Shown here piece after piece: positions 62,680-64,000 of a stretch of 64,000 nucleotides of DNA. The position numbers were made by a program, and so were the translations under genes. The DNA lies in contig UQSG01000002.1 in the NCBI GenBank assembly GCA_900543695.1, forward strand, positions 62,001 through 126,000, given 5' to 3'. Positions within the stretch are counted from its first letter, which is position 1; each line of letters begins with the position of its first letter. Under the pieces are notes generated by a model that made no database searches, had not been told where the DNA came from, and was given only the letters and a program-made list of their open reading frames with translations. The stretch comes from an uncultured Clostridium sp. (lineage in GTDB: Bacteria; Bacillota; Clostridia; UBA1212; UBA1255).

Positions 62680-64000
62680 ATGACGAAATACCTATGCATC
62701 GAATTAAACGTACAGAATTTGCCGGCAGAAGGACAGTATCGTTTTTTTCTGAAATATATCCGTTTTACTGATAAAATCCAATGTGAACGGATCGATGATC
62801 TGATATATATCTCTTATGATGACGAAGATCCTGTGGCGATGCGAGTTATTCAGCGTCTTCCGCGTTATTTTTTACGCGGTTTCCGCATAGCGGAATGTTC
62901 TGAGCATCCTTTTCAAAAAGATCAGGCGGCTGAGATCCGCCTTCCGATTGAGGAAAATATTGACAGTACGCTTTTTCCTTATATTTCGATGTTTTTACCG
63001 GTTATTTTGGGGAAAAGGCAGTATGAATCCTGGTATTACTGCAATTTTATAAATGTGATGTGCGTAAATGAAGTCGGCTTTTATAATTATACCGATGACA
63101 GAAGCTGCTTTAAAAGGATTTTATCGGAGAACAGCGCGCAGTATATAAAACCGCTGCATTTTACAAAAGAGGTTTTTATCAGCGCGCTTTTTGAAGAATA
63201 TTATATTTATGTCTGGATTGACAGCTGCTACAGCGGCGACTGGGATGGAAATCATGATACGCACGAGGCGCATCCAATTTTGATCTACGGGGTAAATACA
63301 GAAGAGAACGTCTATTATTGCTATCGTTTTTCACCGCTGAAGGGCGTGTTTGCCTGTACGTATGATATCGATATGGTTCATTTATCTATCGAGAGCGCCA
63401 GATGTGAAATCAGCAATCATTTGGACGATTCTCATATCAGCATTTTCCGGCCGAAGGAGCTTTCGCAGGAGAATTTGTTCGACAAATCCAGATTTTTGCG
63501 CGAGCTGGAAAATTATACGTTTTCAACGGGAGATAAGGTCAAAGAATACGGCCGCGCTGAGGTTGCCATCACGGACAAGAAAAAGATCTGCTTTGGCCTG
63601 GACGTCACGGAAAACGTAATCCGCTTGCTGAAGGGCGAGGCGCAAAACAGTAATTTCGATTATCGAATCATCCATCTCATTACAGAGCATAAATGGATGC
63701 TGCTGAAAAGATTTCAATACGTCAAAGATTTATTTTCCATCTTTGACGCCCGGCTGAATCAGATTCTTTCCGATTATGAGCAGTTGGCGAAGCGTTATGA
63801 GCTTATGAAGAATTATTTTATCAAGCAGTCCATGATCCAATCTGAGGGGAAGTCTTTTTATGCTCCGCCTGTCCAAGAAAGCGCGCGCCTTAAGATGATC
63901 GATACGTATGAGGAGCTGCTCCGAAAAGAAAAGGCGCTTCTGGAGGAGCTGTACCAAATTTTAAGCATATATCTTCCGCTGTGTGATCCTGACGACGGGG
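62680..64000 (+). CDS. Protein of unknown function, C39-peptidase-like pattern (cut by window edge)
   Basis: At least 440 codons, open to the right edge; ATG 62680 with AAGGATGTGG upstream. The N-terminal third is rich in Tyr, Phe and Asp. A region around residue 170-215 reads IYVWIDSCYSGDWDGNHDTH then AHPILIYGVNTEENVYYCYR, resembling the His-centred half of C39/BtrH-like papain folds seen in peptide natural-product clusters. From about residue 300 the protein is helical (LNQILSDYEQLAKRYELMKN), possibly coiled coil. I cannot assign a family with confidence; the distant BtrH-like resemblance is a suggestion from pattern only. Confidence 0.7.
   Translation, partial: MTKYLCIELNVQNLPAEGQYRFFLKYIRFTDKIQCERIDDLIYISYDDEDPVAMRVIQRLPRYFLRGFRIAECSEHPFQKDQAAEIRLPIEENIDSTLFPYISMFLPVILGKRQYESWYYCNFINVMCVNEVGFYNYTDDRSCFKRILSENSAQYIKPLHFTKEVFISALFEEYYIYVWIDSCYSGDWDGNHDTHEAHPILIYGVNTEENVYYCYRFSPLKGVFACTYDIDMVHLSIESARCEISNHLDDSHISIFRPKELSQENLFDKSRFLRELENYTFSTGDKVKEYGRAEVAITDKKKICFGLDVTENVIRLLKGEAQNSNFDYRIIHLITEHKWMLLKRFQYVKDLFSIFDARLNQILSDYEQLAKRYELMKNYFIKQSMIQSEGKSFYAPPVQESARLKMIDTYEELLRKEKALLEELYQILSIYLPLCDPDDG

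Overview
The window looks like a chromosomal segment of an anaerobic, spore-forming Clostridia (Firmicutes) bacterium of moderate GC content, probably from gut, rumen or another plant-polymer-rich habitat. The grounds are SpoVS, SepF, RNase Y/YmdB, a FabT/FabK-type fatty-acid operon, a THF riboswitch on folT, an indolepyruvate:ferredoxin oxidoreductase, a sodium-pump decarboxylase subunit and a cohesin/dockerin gene pair. No rRNA gene or other species-level marker is present, so I do not name a genus.

Layout. 0-1.4 kb (minus): a membrane-anchored cohesin protein followed by a dockerin-bearing secreted protein cut by the window edge. 1.8-4.0 kb (plus): promoter, THF riboswitch, folT-folC. 4.0-13.4 kb (minus): one operon fabT-fabH-fabK-fabD-fabG-fabF-accB-fabZ-accC-accD-accA, covering malonyl-CoA formation and type II fatty-acid elongation but lacking acpP. 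13.4-18.1 kb (minus): SGNH-DUF4358-MBOAT-DHHW-SGNH, a putative cell-surface O-acylation operon. 18.2-19.4 kb (minus): 5-formyl-THF cyclo-ligase and five tRNAs (Val, Asp, Phe, Gly, Cys in transcription order). 19.5-21 kb: beta and small subunits of a Na+-pumping decarboxylase. 21.4-25.5 kb (plus): a TVP38/DedA-type membrane protein overlapping a giant fusion of a catalytically dead alkyltransferase-like domain with a beta-helix carbohydrate-enzyme domain.

25.5-36 kb (minus): symporter, paaK, iorA, iorB, paaK, ACT regulator (aromatic amino-acid/arylpyruvate oxidation), running into hlyD-like, yggS, sepF and a small membrane protein. 36-45.4 kb (minus): a solute-binding lipoprotein, spoVS, ymdB, rny, ftsK, recG. 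45.4-47.2 kb (plus): rsmD, coaD and a coiled-coil protein, divergent from recG through two promoters that overlap at their -35 boxes. 47.3-51.9 kb (plus): a frameshifted von Willebrand A gene and a three-gene MacB-like ABC transporter.

52-60 kb is an accessory stretch beside tRNA-Lys and tRNA-Ala: a decayed GNAT gene, an ECF sigma factor with a large C-terminal domain, an IS3 remnant, an AAA/DUF4143 ATPase and a large SF2 helicase with predicted membrane segments. The window ends with a GH78 alpha-L-rhamnosidase and an incomplete protein of unknown function. The strongest candidates for something new are the alkyltransferase-like/beta-helix fusion (22.2-25.5 kb) and the membrane-associated helicase (57.2-59.8 kb).
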